Source of the DNA: Catenovulum maritimum
Lineage (GTDB): Bacteria > Pseudomonadota > Gammaproteobacteria > Enterobacterales > Alteromonadaceae
Assembly: GCF_001050375.1 (NCBI RefSeq)
Contig: NZ_KQ130482.1
Coordinates: forward strand, 202,954-266,953
Reading direction: 5' to 3'
Length of the DNA: 64,000 nucleotides
Shown: piece by piece, positions 28,942-38,984 of the stretch
Numbering within the stretch: position 1 is the first letter of the stretch
How the letters are laid out: each line of letters opens with the position of its first letter
Program-made: the position numbers and the translations under genes
Notes under the pieces: generated by a model
Told to the model about the DNA's origin: nothing
Seen by the model: the letters and a program-made list of their open reading frames with translations, nothing else
Database searches by the model: none

Positions 28942-30387
28942 TTATTGACTATAACCTTGGTGGCTATTATTTAATCGATAGAAGGTGGCTTGAACATAAT
29001 CGTTACCGTCACCTGTGTTATTTTGGTTGTAGACCCCAGCTTTAAAATACATATATTGGTTTGCTAGGGTGTGGTAACCACTGTTGCTCATATCTACGGT
29101 TTGAACTACATCTGATTTACCATCACGAAAAATTGAAACAGTTAATATATTTGCCGTTACTTTAATTGAGTAGCTAAATACTTCGCCTAAGGCGATACCG
29201 TCAGAGGGTTCAGACGCAGAACTAGAACGGTCACCTATCAGGTTGTACCACTGTTCAGAATTACCATTGCCTGGCTCATGCGCTAAGTAAATGGAGCCTT
29301 TGTTATGACCAGGAAGTAAGCGGTAATATAAGCGTGCAGGTTCGTCATCAGTTGCGTGTATTTGACCTACAATCACACGGCCTACTTGAGATGCACTACC
29401 TGTTGTTGTGACTTTATCTACTTTGAGAGTTGCAGTTAATTCGCCATCTACACCACCAGCGGCAGCTTGATCAGATGCTGAATAGCTTGAAAATACCCAG
29501 TTGTTCTTATTGACGCCTTGAGTACTTATATTGGTATTACCCCGACGTAACATTTCACGTAATTCAGATCGAGTATAACTTGTATTGGTTGAAGTTTTTG
29601 GCGCGTCAATAGGGGCTTTAAATACCATACCTCCGTCGCTAGCGGTGTAAAACCAATCATTGTGAATATAGCTATCTGATAAGTTTTTTTCACTTATCGT
29701 GTCCGACTTGCCGTCGTTATTATTGTCTACTGGCACACCTAAGGTCCAATCTAACAAATCAAAATTGCCAGATGGCGCTAGGCTAGGGTCGAGATCTTGT
29801 GGGACAGGCGGTAAGTTAGTGATAGTTTGACCACAACCTCTAATTTTTATTTCGATTAAACTGTTCCAAGTATTCGTCGAATTTCCTAGTCCAGTTAGTC
29901 GCAGATAGCGAGCATCTGATTTTATTAAATCTTGTGTTTCATAACCTGAGTTAGAGCCACTTGATTGACCTCCCACCAATACAGATTTCCAATCTGAACT
30001 ATCTTTGGATGTATCTACGTCGAAGTAAGAAGCACGACTATTACCCATATGCCAAACTAATTGAATGTCTTTAATGGTGACAATTTCATTTAAGTCAAAA
30101 GTGATGGTTTTACCAACACCATCGGATGACCAACGAGATGCTTCACCTAAGTTGTTATCAATCGCTAAATCTGGCGTATGACCATCATTAGTACCGTCAT
30201 CATTTGCAGTACTTATCGATAAATTGATTAATTCATCACAATCTAAATTATCAGGAAGTGAAGGCGTGGGAGTGTTATTTGATATATCAGGCTCGTTATT
30301 CATTTCTACTGAGTTACACGAAATAAGCAAGCTGGCAATCAAGCCAACTAAATATGTATTTTTCACCATTTTTATTTTCAAATTCAT
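28942..30387 (-). CDS. Lipoprotein PL7 alginate lyase with CBM32 module
   Basis: 481 residues from the ATG at 30387 (a GTG at 30393 is also in frame). Lipobox LLISC makes it a probable outer-membrane lipoprotein. A CBM32-like domain (about 50-185, with DLAIDNNLGEASRWSSDG and YLRLTGLGNSTNTWNS) precedes the PL7 domain (about 205-480). Signatures are YTRSELREML, VGQIHATD and YFKAGVYNQ. It likely makes oligoalginate at the cell surface for the divergently encoded TonB receptor at 30818. The CBM32 resembles that of the neighbouring PL7 enzyme (shared NTSNTWNS / NSTNTWNS). Confidence 0.92.
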   Translation of the reverse strand: MNLKIKMVKNTYLVGLIASLLISCNSVEMNNEPDISNNTPTPSLPDNLDCDELINLSISTANDDGTNDGHTPDLAIDNNLGEASRWSSDGVGKTITFDLNEIVTIKDIQLVWHMGNSRASYFDVDTSKDSSDWKSVLVGGQSSGSNSGYETQDLIKSDARYLRLTGLGNSTNTWNSLIEIKIRGCGQTITNLPPVPQDLDPSLAPSGNFDLLDWTLGVPVDNNNDGKSDTISEKNLSDSYIHNDWFYTASDGGMVFKAPIDAPKTSTNTSYTRSELREMLRRGNTNISTQGVNKNNWVFSSYSASDQAAAGGVDGELTATLKVDKVTTTGSASQVGRVIVGQIHATDDEPARLYYRLLPGHNKGSIYLAHEPGNGNSEQWYNLIGDRSSSASEPSDGIALGEVFSYSIKVTANILTVSIFRDGKSDVVQTVDMSNSGYHTLANQYMYFKAGVYNQNNTGDGNDYVQATFYRLNNSHQGYSQ

Positions 30388-30732
30388 TACCACTCTAAAA
30401 TGAAACTTACTAACATTTGTAATTCAATATTGTTATACCAAATTAATAATTGGTCAATTAAAAATGTAGTTTATTTGTTTGTTTTTTGTTTTAAACTTAT
30501 TTTTAATTATATCTCCATACTCTTATATACCATGGGTTTTAATTTAACTAATTGTTTTTTAATCTTTTATTTGTTTTCCTGACTCATTGGTTCATTAAAA
30601 ACGAATTATGGAATATCTTTAAATAGTTATAAATTTTAGTTTTATTCTGTATCTAAATGATAATCCCAGGCTAAAACATTTTAATCTTTGTATAACATTT
30701 TTCTTGAAGTTGTTTTTATTGTGTGCAATAAA

Positions 30733-30741
30733 TGTAATACA
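30733..30741. promoter_or_regulatory. Candidate GntR operator, TGTAATACA
   Basis: A 9-base TGTA-A-TACA inverted repeat 76 bases before the TonB-receptor start, within the 430-base divergent gap shared with the PL7 gene. The same 9-mer recurs near other alginate genes in this window. Assignment to the GntR/FCD regulator is an inference. Confidence 0.45.
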
Positions 30742-30817
30742 TATTGGTTGGTGTTGTTAGTCACATTGAGCCGGTAGTTGTTAAATAAAAATTATAAGTT
30801 AAGTATGGGGTACTAGG

Positions 30818-33742
30818 ATGCGATTAAAATTATCAAAAGTTATGCTGTCTTTATTGGCTGCAAGCAGCGTATCAACATTTGGTTATGCCGCTGAAAATGA
30901 AGAACAAATTGAAAAAATACAAGTTACAGGTATTGCTGGAAGCTTGGCCGAATCAGCTCGTTTAAAACGATTCAATCCGACAATTTCAGATTCTGTTGTA
31001 GCAGAAGATATTGGTAAATTACCGGATAACAACATTGCAGAAGCACTTCAACGAATTACAGGTGTTTCGATTAAATCTGACTTTGGTGTCGGTGAATCAG
31101 TTACGATTCGCGGTGTGAGTCAAAATTTAGTGCTTTTAAATGGTCGTTCTACATCGGGTCCAAATCGTGGCGGCATAAGCTTAGATGATTTTCCGTCAAG
31201 CTTTTTGAAAAAAGTAGAAGTTATAAAATCACCAACACCTGAAATGTTAGAAGGTGCATTAGGTGGTACTGTTAATATGGCAACGATTCGTCCACTAGAA
31301 TTAAAAGAGCCATTAACTGCTATTTCTATTGACGGCGAATATGCGGATAAAACAGAAAATTTAGGTCCTAAAGTTAGTGCTGCTTTTGGTCGTAACTGGG
31401 AGTTAGGTGGAGCGGGCACATTTGGTGCTAACATAAACTTTGCTTACCAAGATCGCGAATTACGTCGTGATGAATTTTTTAACAAAGTAAGTATGGTTGA
31501 TGATATTGACTTAGACGGTGACGGTTCGGTTGATGTATCTGGTGGTCCAAACGGTAAGTTCCAATTAAGAACAGAAAATACCCTTGAACAAAAGAAAGAG
31601 CAACGTGAGCGCACGGCATTCGGCGTTTCACTCCAATGGGCGCCAGAAAGTGCAGATGCTAATATTTATTTAGATATCAGCAAATCTGAGCTAGACGGCG
31701 GTCAAGAAGCTTATTCAATTCTTGACGTTGCTGGTGCAGTAAAGCCAACTAGTAATTCTTTTTATGATGCAAATGGTATGTTGCAAAACTACCAATTAGA
31801 AAATGTTTTCGTAATTCCAAAAACTTGGAGTGACTTTACCGCATCAGATGCATCTTCAAATGCAATTGGTGGTGAATGGTACATTACTGACACGGTTAAG
31901 ATCTCGAGTGAGTACTCAATTTCTAAAGCGGAAGAGCTACAAACCGCTTCAGAATTTAACCTACGTCCTATTAGCCGTTCTGGTTATCAAGCAGATGGTA
32001 GCGTTGCTGAGCATAAAACGACAGTGACAGTTAATCACACCGATAGCAAAGTACCTTCTCTTGTTTATGATGACTCAACTATTCTAACGGGTGCTGATAA
32101 TTTAGTATTTCGTGAGATGTACCATAAAACAATCTCTACAGATAACCAAGAATCAGCGTTTAGATTTGATGTTGAATTGACAGATTTAGGTTTAGATTTC
32201 TTATCTAAAATTAAAGCGGGTGTTCGTACAACTGAGACTGAATACAGCTCTTCACGCTTTGATTTAACATATAACGGTAGCAGTAACCTAAAAGATTCAC
32301 ATAAAAAAGCTAAATACAATGGTGTATTAAAGCCAACTTGGATCGACAGCAGTATTATTAGCGATAGCTTCACCACGTTTAATCAGAGCAACACTTTTGA
32401 TCAAACTGGTTTCGCTGGTGCAAATGGCTTGTCGACTTATCGTGTATACGATGCTTCAATTTTGAGTAATAACGTTGAGCAAACTTTTGCTGAAGTTCAG
32501 CAAATTTTAGCGGGTTCTGATCGTGCGTTAACAGGCTCTTTAGCTGACAATATGACAGAAAGTATTAATTCTTATAAAGAGATCGAAGAGACTACACGTG
32601 CTTTATATACTCAGTTCCATGTCGAATTTGGTGATGTAAACGCAGTTGTGGGTGGTCGTTATGTTGAAACTGAATTAACTTCTAGTATTGTTGATTATGT
32701 AGATGCAAACGGTAATAAAGTTTTAGATACAAAAATGAATGACTATAAAGACTTTTTACCTAGTTTGAATGCTACATATACCTTAACTGACTCAACCTTA
32801 GTTCGTTTTGCTGCAGCGAAAGTAATGAGACGTGCTGATTTCGATGACTTAAGCCCTTCTTTGGTCATTAACAATGAGAAAACTTCAGGTACAAGTGGTT
32901 CATACGAGTTAGAACCTTACCGTGTAACTCAATATGATCTATCTTTAGAGCATTATTTTGGTGACGGTAATTTAGTGTCTGCAGCTATCTTCTATAAAGA
33001 TGTTGCTTCTTTCACTGAAAACAGAACAACGTGTGTTGCGGATTCATCAACAATTACAGGTCAGGGCACAACTCAGTGGTCAACAATTTGTTTATTAGAC
33101 ACTGCAGGTGTTAATAAAGGTGAAATCGTTACACACTCTAATTCAGATGCAACTGCTGGTGAAAACTTTGTTATCGCTAAGCGTAACGACGGCTTAACGG
33201 GTATTCAGATTGCTAAAGAAGTGAACGGTGGTAGCGGCGAAGTAACAGGTTTAGAGTTAGCTTACCAGCAACAGTTAGATATGGTGCCTGGTTTAGGTGT
33301 GAACGTAAACTACACTTATGCAGATAGCTCTCAACCAGACGGTAATCCATTATTAAATATTTCTAACCATACATTTAATGGCCAAGTTTACTGGGAAAAT
33401 GATGGTTTCCAACTTCGTTTAGCTTATAACTGGAGAGATAAATTCTTAGACACTCAAGTTGAGAAACGTGTTGAAACAGTTGGTGCTCTTGGTTTAGGTA
33501 TTAAAAACTCTGGCGACCCAACTGCGGCAGGTTTTGATCCTACAGTGGGTAATAATTACAGAAATGCACGTGGTCAGTTTGATTTTTCTGCAAGCTACGA
33601 CTTAAACGAGAATGTAACTTTTGTGCTTAATGCAGTTAACTTAACAGGCTCACCAATTAGTTATTCAAATGAATTAAACTCTGATTGGAAATATAGTGAA
33701 GCAGATCGCAGATATACTATGGGCGTTCGTGCTAAGTTTTAA
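30818..33742 (+). CDS. TonB-dependent receptor, probable oligoalginate uptake
   Basis: 974 residues with a signal peptide ending GYAAEN. The plug has GIAGSLAESARLKR, LPDNNIAEALQRITGVSIK, VTIRGVSQNLVLLNGRS and FLKKVEVIKSP; the long barrel ends in RAKF with the C-terminal Phe typical of outer-membrane proteins. It differs strongly from the receptor at 4108 but is of the same class. Its place between PL7 genes makes oligoalginate the likely cargo. GGGGTACTAGG lies directly before the ATG. A terminator follows. Confidence 0.9.
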   Translation: MRLKLSKVMLSLLAASSVSTFGYAAENEEQIEKIQVTGIAGSLAESARLKRFNPTISDSVVAEDIGKLPDNNIAEALQRITGVSIKSDFGVGESVTIRGVSQNLVLLNGRSTSGPNRGGISLDDFPSSFLKKVEVIKSPTPEMLEGALGGTVNMATIRPLELKEPLTAISIDGEYADKTENLGPKVSAAFGRNWELGGAGTFGANINFAYQDRELRRDEFFNKVSMVDDIDLDGDGSVDVSGGPNGKFQLRTENTLEQKKEQRERTAFGVSLQWAPESADANIYLDISKSELDGGQEAYSILDVAGAVKPTSNSFYDANGMLQNYQLENVFVIPKTWSDFTASDASSNAIGGEWYITDTVKISSEYSISKAEELQTASEFNLRPISRSGYQADGSVAEHKTTVTVNHTDSKVPSLVYDDSTILTGADNLVFREMYHKTISTDNQESAFRFDVELTDLGLDFLSKIKAGVRTTETEYSSSRFDLTYNGSSNLKDSHKKAKYNGVLKPTWIDSSIISDSFTTFNQSNTFDQTGFAGANGLSTYRVYDASILSNNVEQTFAEVQQILAGSDRALTGSLADNMTESINSYKEIEETTRALYTQFHVEFGDVNAVVGGRYVETELTSSIVDYVDANGNKVLDTKMNDYKDFLPSLNATYTLTDSTLVRFAAAKVMRRADFDDLSPSLVINNEKTSGTSGSYELEPYRVTQYDLSLEHYFGDGNLVSAAIFYKDVASFTENRTTCVADSSTITGQGTTQWSTICLLDTAGVNKGEIVTHSNSDATAGENFVIAKRNDGLTGIQIAKEVNGGSGEVTGLELAYQQQLDMVPGLGVNVNYTYADSSQPDGNPLLNISNHTFNGQVYWENDGFQLRLAYNWRDKFLDTQVEKRVETVGALGLGIKNSGDPTAAGFDPTVGNNYRNARGQFDFSASYDLNENVTFVLNAVNLTGSPISYSNELNSDWKYSEADRRYTMGVRAKF

Positions 33743-33769
33743 TTGATTAATAATAAGTACTTCAAACTT

Positions 33770-33803
33770 AAAATCCGATGAGTCTAAACTCATCGGATTT
33801 TTT
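33770..33803 (+). terminator. Terminator after the TonB receptor
   Basis: Stem AAATCCGATGAGT / ACTCATCGGATTT followed by TTTT, 28 bases after the stop. Confidence 0.88.
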
Positions 33804-33883
33804 CGTATGGGAACTCCATTTTTATTCTAAACAGCTAGTTTCCGGCCACTATCAATTTAATCCACTGTACTGGATGGTTAAAA

Positions 33884-34735
33884 ATGCAAAAAATCTTTTC
33901 GTTACTCGCTTTTACTTTGTTCAGTGTTCACAGCTTAGCGGATGATCAAGTATCACCATGGTTACTGCTCGATAATTTTGAACACAATCAATTAACACAA
34001 TGGCAAAAAGCCGATACCCAAAATCAAACTAAGCCTAAAATCGAAAACCCACAAATAACTGAAATACGCCAAGAGGCTCAGCAGAATCAAATAAATCATT
34101 ATCTGATTAAAAAACCAGCCCAAGATGGTGTTGTCGGTAATCGTAAAGCTTTAACATTTTCTCCTTTACCAAAAGCAATTGAGGTCGGGGAAACTTATAC
34201 CTTTTATTTACGAATTAATGTTGAATCATTTCCAAATAATCATGCTTTTGGCATTAGTAACCTGGCTGCTGAAGAAATTAAAAAGCAGGCTTACAATGCA
34301 TTTGAGCCTACGTTAAGAGTTACAGATAAAGCAGAGTCCAACGGGTATAAAAATGATGGCGCATTAATGGTTAAGATAGATAGTGAGGACAAGTACAGGC
34401 AATATGCTAATGTACAAAATTATCAAGCTAAGCGGTCTGCTAAGCCATTGCAAATCGGGTCCTGGTATCAAGTTTGGTTTGTAGTCAACAACGCTTTAGT
34501 GTCTGAAGGTGGACAAACTTATGATGTGTATATGCAAGGTGGTGAGTTTACCAATCAAACTTTAGTATATAAAGGTGCTAAATTTAGAATGAAACGAGAG
34601 CAAGCGCTCATCTATTTTTTCGCTACCTGTAATACAGGTCCACATAAACAAGCTTATGGTAATGGTGGTTTAAAGTATGACGATATATATATGAGTAAAG
34701 GTTTAAACTTAAGTCTGCCTGCGCTGAAATTTTAA
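33884..34735 (+). CDS. Secreted protein of unknown function, probable jelly-roll fold
   Basis: 283 residues with a signal peptide (cut near HSLADD). It begins with WLLLDNFEHNQLTQWQ, a pattern seen at the start of many secreted beta-sandwich domains. It continues with beta-strand-like segments (GETYTFYLRINVESFPNN, GSWYQVWFVVNN) and ends GGLKYDDIYMSKG, a pattern common at the last strand of LamG-like/concanavalin-type domains. No catalytic motif of PL7 is present. It may bind or cleave an alginate-type glycan, judging only by context. GGAT lies upstream of the ATG. Confidence 0.55.
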   Translation: MQKIFSLLAFTLFSVHSLADDQVSPWLLLDNFEHNQLTQWQKADTQNQTKPKIENPQITEIRQEAQQNQINHYLIKKPAQDGVVGNRKALTFSPLPKAIEVGETYTFYLRINVESFPNNHAFGISNLAAEEIKKQAYNAFEPTLRVTDKAESNGYKNDGALMVKIDSEDKYRQYANVQNYQAKRSAKPLQIGSWYQVWFVVNNALVSEGGQTYDVYMQGGEFTNQTLVYKGAKFRMKREQALIYFFATCNTGPHKQAYGNGGLKYDDIYMSKGLNLSLPALKF

Positions 34736-35493
34736 AGATACTGCTACAAAATCGTTTTGAATTATATTTTGACTAAAAATACTCATAGAATTAGCAATTT
34801 CTTATCCAGAGTTAAAGTTGAATAAACAGAAATTTGTCTGTTAGCTGGCTAACAGGTAAATAGTTGGATTTCATGCGTAAAGCTACTGACGCTGTAGCTG
34901 AATTTTTGCTATTACTCACAAAAGTACCAAGTTCAACTACCCTAGTATTCACAAAATAGCCCAGCCTTGAACAAGCCTTAAAAACTCGTCAACAATCAAT
35001 ATAACCGGCAGTATAAGTTGAAGCTGCAGCTTTGAACTAATTTGTTAATTAATAATTTTTATACAGTAATAGAACAGAATGATAGGGAGCACACCTGTTT
35101 GCTTTCGCTGAAACCTCGTTGTGGTACTTTCATCAATTCTGTTGTCGATAAATTAGGTAACTTCTACTCTGGATAACAACTTACTTTCTTGAGAAACTTT
35201 TTCCTGATAACTGCGTTTAATTTTCTAAGAAAATATACCACTCAAAAAGTAAAAATTGAATAACATCAATAACTTTATAGAGTTATCGAATTTCTTATCC
35301 AGAATTAAGGTTAAGTAAAAACAGGTAAGCTGTATTATCTCAATAGCCGTTCGACAGAAGCAAATTGTTCTAATGTGCTGTTTTAGAAACAGTAGGTTAA
35401 GAGCTATTAGTATGTTTATCTAGGTTTAACTAATACTCGTTTTTAATGAGTGAAGCACATTCCAGAATAGATCTGTGTTAGTTTGGATTAAGG
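34736..35493. other. Long gene-free stretch with degenerate repeat copies
   Basis: About 760 bases without a supported gene. It contains three members of the dispersed repeat: 34800-34830 (+), 35150-35223 (-) and 35288-35322 (+). The middle and right copies face each other, making an imperfect inverted pair about 140 bases long with ends TCTGGATAACAACTT / TCTGGATAAGAAATT. This could be a decayed miniature element or stacked remnants of mobile-element ends. Confidence 0.4.
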
Positions 35494-35525
35494 TAAAAAA
35501 AAGCCGCATTCAAAATGCGGCTTTA
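35494..35525 (-). terminator. Terminator of the tandem-module lipoprotein gene
   Basis: On the minus strand, stem AAAGCCGCATTTTG / AATGCGGCTTT followed by TTTTT, 28 bases downstream of the stop at 35553. Confidence 0.85.
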
Positions 35526-35552
35526 TCTAACATGTTTAACTTAGACTATGAG

Positions 35553-37253
35553 TTATTTTACTGCAACAAATGCTTCATTAGTTGCTGAGTCATTGTAAGT
35601 AACAGACAGATCATAACCTGAAGCAAAGCCTTCAAAATCTTCAGACCATTCTAAAGCAGTCGCTGCTGTGTCTGAATAAACTTTAATGTCGTCATAATAA
35701 ACAGCACCGTTTACCGTAGAGCCATTATCGCTTAATTTGAAGACTAATTTCTCAACACCAGATGCGATTGAACTTAGATCATTACTGAAAGATGAGAAAG
35801 TACCTAACCCAGAGTCAACACCATTAATTTTTACTGTCACTAATGGCGCCGCTGTTGTATCCGTTGCGTCCCAAGTCATTTCAACATTAACCCACTCTTC
35901 AAGAGTGAAAGTTTGAGTAACAGAGGTGCTCGCATTACGGATTTGGAAAGTACCATTACCAATTCTTAAATCGACTAGCGCATTGTTTGTTGAAGTAGAG
36001 CTACCCCATAATGCGATATAAGCTTCTTTAGCCGAACCACCATCAGTTAATACTTCTTCTTTTAAGAATCGAGCAGTTATTGTACCTGTCGCTAAAGGAT
36101 TCGCTAATTTATGACGTAACTCACCTGAATCTGAGCTATCTGTATCTGTAATTCTAAGTACGTTACTTGGCGCATTAGTATCTACTAAGCCTGTGCTAAC
36201 TTCAGCTACGAATGCTTCATTTGTTGCTGAGTCGTCGTAAGTAACAGATAGATCATAACCTGAATCGAAGCCTTCAAAATCTTCAGACCACTCTAATGCT
36301 GTACCTGCTGTATCAGAATAAACTTTAATATCATCATAATAAACAGCACCATTTACAGTTGAACCATTATCGCTTAATTTGAAGACTAATTTTTCAACAC
36401 CAGATGCTAATGAACTTAGATCATTACTGAATGATGAGAAAGTACCTAACCCTGAGTCAACACCATTAATTTTAACGGTTACTAATGGGGCTGCTGTTGT
36501 ATCCGTTGCATCCCAAGTCATTTCAACATCAACCCATTCTTCAAGTGTGAAAGTTTGAGTAACAGAAGTGCTCGCATTACGGATTTGGAATGTACCATTA
36601 CCAATTCTTAAATCGACTAACGCATTATTAGTAGAAGTAGAGCTACCCCATAGTGCAATATAAGCTTCTTTAGCCGAACCACCATCGGTTAATACTTCTT
36701 CTTTTAAGAAACGAGCTGTAATTTTGCCAGCAGCTAAAGGATTCGCTAATTTATGACGTAATTCACCTGAATCTGAACTATCTGTATCAGTAATTTTTAA
36801 TACTTTAGTTGTTGCTGCGACTGGATCAGGTGCTTTACCTGTAATCGTAATATTGATTTGAGCTGTTACGCCATCAGCCGATTTTACAGAAATCATGTCA
36901 GTCAATGTATCTGACGTACCATCTAAAGCCATTACATCTGCATTACTCGTTGTCAGTGTATATACCCAGCTTCCATCGTTTTGAATAGAGAAAACGCCGT
37001 AAGTTGTTGCAAGTGAAACTTGGCTATCAACTCTGTCTTCTGCAGTATCAGGGTCTGTAATTATAACAGTACCAGTTACGTCGGTTGTGTCATCAAATTG
37101 AACACTTTTATCTAAATCACCAGATAAAATTGCAGGTGTATTAATCACCGGAGTGGTTACAGGCTCTACATCAGGTTCAGAAGTAGTATCTAAACTACAT
37201 GCTGAAAGCAGAAGAAACATGCCTATTAGAGTCATATTGTTTTTGGTCTTCAT
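35553..37253 (-). CDS. Lipoprotein with VCBS-like domain and two near-identical tandem jelly-roll modules
   Basis: 566 residues from the ATG at 37253, which has GAGG 9 bases upstream; an upstream ATG at 37313 lacks a signal peptide. Lipobox LLLSAC. A VCBS/cadherin-like domain follows (about 30-130, with YGVFSIQNDGSWVYTL). Then come two copies of a module of about 190 residues, in a 214-residue repeat unit, each starting VLKITDTDSSDSGELRH or VLRITDTDSSDSGELRH and ending VYYDDIKVYSDTA...FVA. The copies are nearly identical. No PL signature is present, so a surface glycan-binding role is more likely than catalysis. It sits between alginate lyase genes. Confidence 0.65.
   Translation of the reverse strand: MKTKNNMTLIGMFLLLSACSLDTTSEPDVEPVTTPVINTPAILSGDLDKSVQFDDTTDVTGTVIITDPDTAEDRVDSQVSLATTYGVFSIQNDGSWVYTLTTSNADVMALDGTSDTLTDMISVKSADGVTAQINITITGKAPDPVAATTKVLKITDTDSSDSGELRHKLANPLAAGKITARFLKEEVLTDGGSAKEAYIALWGSSTSTNNALVDLRIGNGTFQIRNASTSVTQTFTLEEWVDVEMTWDATDTTAAPLVTVKINGVDSGLGTFSSFSNDLSSLASGVEKLVFKLSDNGSTVNGAVYYDDIKVYSDTAGTALEWSEDFEGFDSGYDLSVTYDDSATNEAFVAEVSTGLVDTNAPSNVLRITDTDSSDSGELRHKLANPLATGTITARFLKEEVLTDGGSAKEAYIALWGSSTSTNNALVDLRIGNGTFQIRNASTSVTQTFTLEEWVNVEMTWDATDTTAAPLVTVKINGVDSGLGTFSSFSNDLSSIASGVEKLVFKLSDNGSTVNGAVYYDDIKVYSDTAATALEWSEDFEGFASGYDLSVTYNDSATNEAFVAVK
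35563..36846 (-). repeat. In-frame tandem duplication, 642-base unit
   Basis: The block starting near 35563 matches the block starting near 36205 at a constant offset of 642 bases (214 codons). Differences are scattered and mostly synonymous by eye. The two protein copies differ at only about a dozen positions over about 200 residues. Confidence 0.85.
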
Positions 37254-37483
37254 GGGTTTTATCCTCGTTAATTGTGCCGCTAGTGATGTTAGGTGACATA
37301 CACTTAAATTCAATTTGTAAAACAGATTGTTTTCTCAATTTGTATTGTGATCCCCAATACTTCTCTCACCAAATTGAGATGGTTAATACAAATTTCATAA
37401 CAAAATTTGAAAGCCATGATTATAAAATACAACAAAACCTAAACATTTAGCAAGTTGTTTCTTACATTAATGACAAACAATTG

Positions 37484-37492
37484 TGTAATACA
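37484..37492. promoter_or_regulatory. Candidate GntR operator, TGTAATACA
   Basis: Lies about 230 bases upstream of the tandem-module lipoprotein start, inside the sequence TTGTGTAATACACTG. Same 9-mer as at 30733, 38875, 38897 and 51046. Confidence 0.4.
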
Positions 37493-37555
37493 CTGTGTTT
37501 GTCATTAAATAATCAAAGGTCAGCGTATTAGTTAAAGCTAGGCTTTTCATGGAGT

Positions 37556-37588
37556 AAAAAAAACAGCCGCTCGAGAGCAGCTGTTATC
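37556..37588 (-). terminator. Terminator of the PL7 lipoprotein gene
   Basis: Read on the minus strand, stem AACAGCTGCTC / GAGCGGCTGTT (one mismatch) with a short loop, followed by a run of T. It is 33 bases downstream of the stop at 37621. Confidence 0.82.
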
Positions 37589-37620
37589 CTAAATTTGAAT
37601 GTATGCTCTAATAACCCGTA

Positions 37621-38709
37621 TTACATAGCTGGTTTACTGCTGCCTACTTTCAGTTTAGTGAATGTTACTTGCACGTAATCGCCATTTGCTTTGTCTGTTT
37701 TCCAATCACCCGTACCAGGACAAGCGGTATACCATCCACCAGGTGCATCTTTAGTACTACATTGATTATATGCACCTGCTTTAAAATAGTGCCAATCACC
37801 TATGTAACCACCTGGGTGATCGAGTTCATCAACTTTGCCATAAGCGTCAATATTGTTTGACAAATCAATAGAATATTTGATGGTAGGCTTTCCTTTAGCA
37901 CTGAATTCTAGATGCATAATATTTTCATGAACATTAATGACGTAATTAAATTCTTCACCTAGCGCAATGCCATTTTCAGCTGGGTCTGTAGGGTTTTCCC
38001 AAGTGTAACCCCATACAGGGTAAGCAATGTCTGTTCGGTTTGGATCTTCTTTAGGTAAGTTTCTTTCATAGTTCCAAAACACGGATCCCGTGTTATGGTT
38101 AGGAAATTTTTTGTAATAAATTTTAATCGGCTCATTACCCCAACCAAAGCCAAGTCCTAGATTTATTAAATTACTATCTTTACCCGCATGTATTTGGCCG
38201 ACAACAACTGAGTAGGCTGGATTTTTATCAGGATATCCTGCTCGTTTAGAAACATGGTCAACTTTTAAAGATGCTTCTAACATTCCACCAACTTTTGCAA
38301 ATCTATCTGACAAAGGGTGCGCTTTAATCGCAAAATTGTTAAGAGGGTACTTAGTTTTTATTTTGGTATTTGTGCCCCGTAACATGTGTCTAAGTTCACT
38401 TCGGGTATTAGAAGAACCACTTGTGGTGATCGCCTTATTTGGTGCGGCAAAGACCATATGGCCATTTTCATCCACATAAAAATAATCTGGATGTGAGTAA
38501 GATTGAATTTGTTTTACATCTATTTCGTCAATTTTACCATCCCGATTGCCATCCATTGGTAAGGTAATTTTCCATTCACTTAAATCAAATTTTTCAGCCG
38601 GAACTAGACCGCTTCTTGACTGACTAGCAGTCTCAGTTTGAGTCGATGTACATGCCGCTAGAGCAGAGGCTATAACAAAGATAGGAGTTGCAATTTTTAG
38701 TACGCGCAT
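37621..38709 (-). CDS. Lipoprotein PL7 alginate lyase (single domain)
   Basis: 362 residues with lipobox ALAAC (C20), so probably anchored in a membrane. One PL7 domain starts at FDLSEWKITLPMDGNRDGKIDE, with signatures NTRSELRHML, VVGQIHAG and YFKAGAYNQC. Inserts such as the LPKEDPNRTD and GGWYTACPGTGDWK loops make it longer than minimal PL7 domains. It resembles PL7 subfamily 5 enzymes, some of which are exolytic, but that placement is uncertain. Divergent from the lipoprotein at 38985, with two TGTAATACA sites between them. Confidence 0.92.
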   Translation of the reverse strand: MRVLKIATPIFVIASALAACTSTQTETASQSRSGLVPAEKFDLSEWKITLPMDGNRDGKIDEIDVKQIQSYSHPDYFYVDENGHMVFAAPNKAITTSGSSNTRSELRHMLRGTNTKIKTKYPLNNFAIKAHPLSDRFAKVGGMLEASLKVDHVSKRAGYPDKNPAYSVVVGQIHAGKDSNLINLGLGFGWGNEPIKIYYKKFPNHNTGSVFWNYERNLPKEDPNRTDIAYPVWGYTWENPTDPAENGIALGEEFNYVINVHENIMHLEFSAKGKPTIKYSIDLSNNIDAYGKVDELDHPGGYIGDWHYFKAGAYNQCSTKDAPGGWYTACPGTGDWKTDKANGDYVQVTFTKLKVGSSKPAM

Positions 38710-38874
38710 AAGATTCGCCTTATTCGATTTTTAGTGCTGCTAGCTTGTAATAATTTAATCAAGCACAAGCCTAGCTGGTTTAAATTGATTGATACACTCA
38801 ATCCATTTAACAAATATAGACCATTTTTTAGTCTAGGTTATTTTAATTAAATGCTGTTTTTATGATTACAGGTG

Positions 38875-38905
38875 TGTAATACATTTGTTATTATGGTGTA
38901 ATACA
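38875..38905. promoter_or_regulatory. Paired candidate GntR operators, two TGTAATACA copies
   Basis: Copies at 38875-38883 and 38897-38905, centres 22 bases apart (two helical turns), on the same strand. They sit in the divergent gap between a PL7 gene and the heparin-lyase-I-like gene. The spacing suggests cooperative binding on one face of the DNA. Confidence 0.5.
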
Positions 38906-38984
38906 TTGAGGTTAGTCAATGCGCAGTTTTAAATATTTTATATTTACACTGGTTTTATATATTTAAACTTAAAGGTGTTGTGTC

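Noticed and set aside
30400-30582. Short + strand frame in the PL7/receptor divergent gap
   Set aside because: Very AT-rich, rich in Ile/Leu/Phe/Asn, no ribosome-binding site and no continuity with the receptor; probably promoter DNA.
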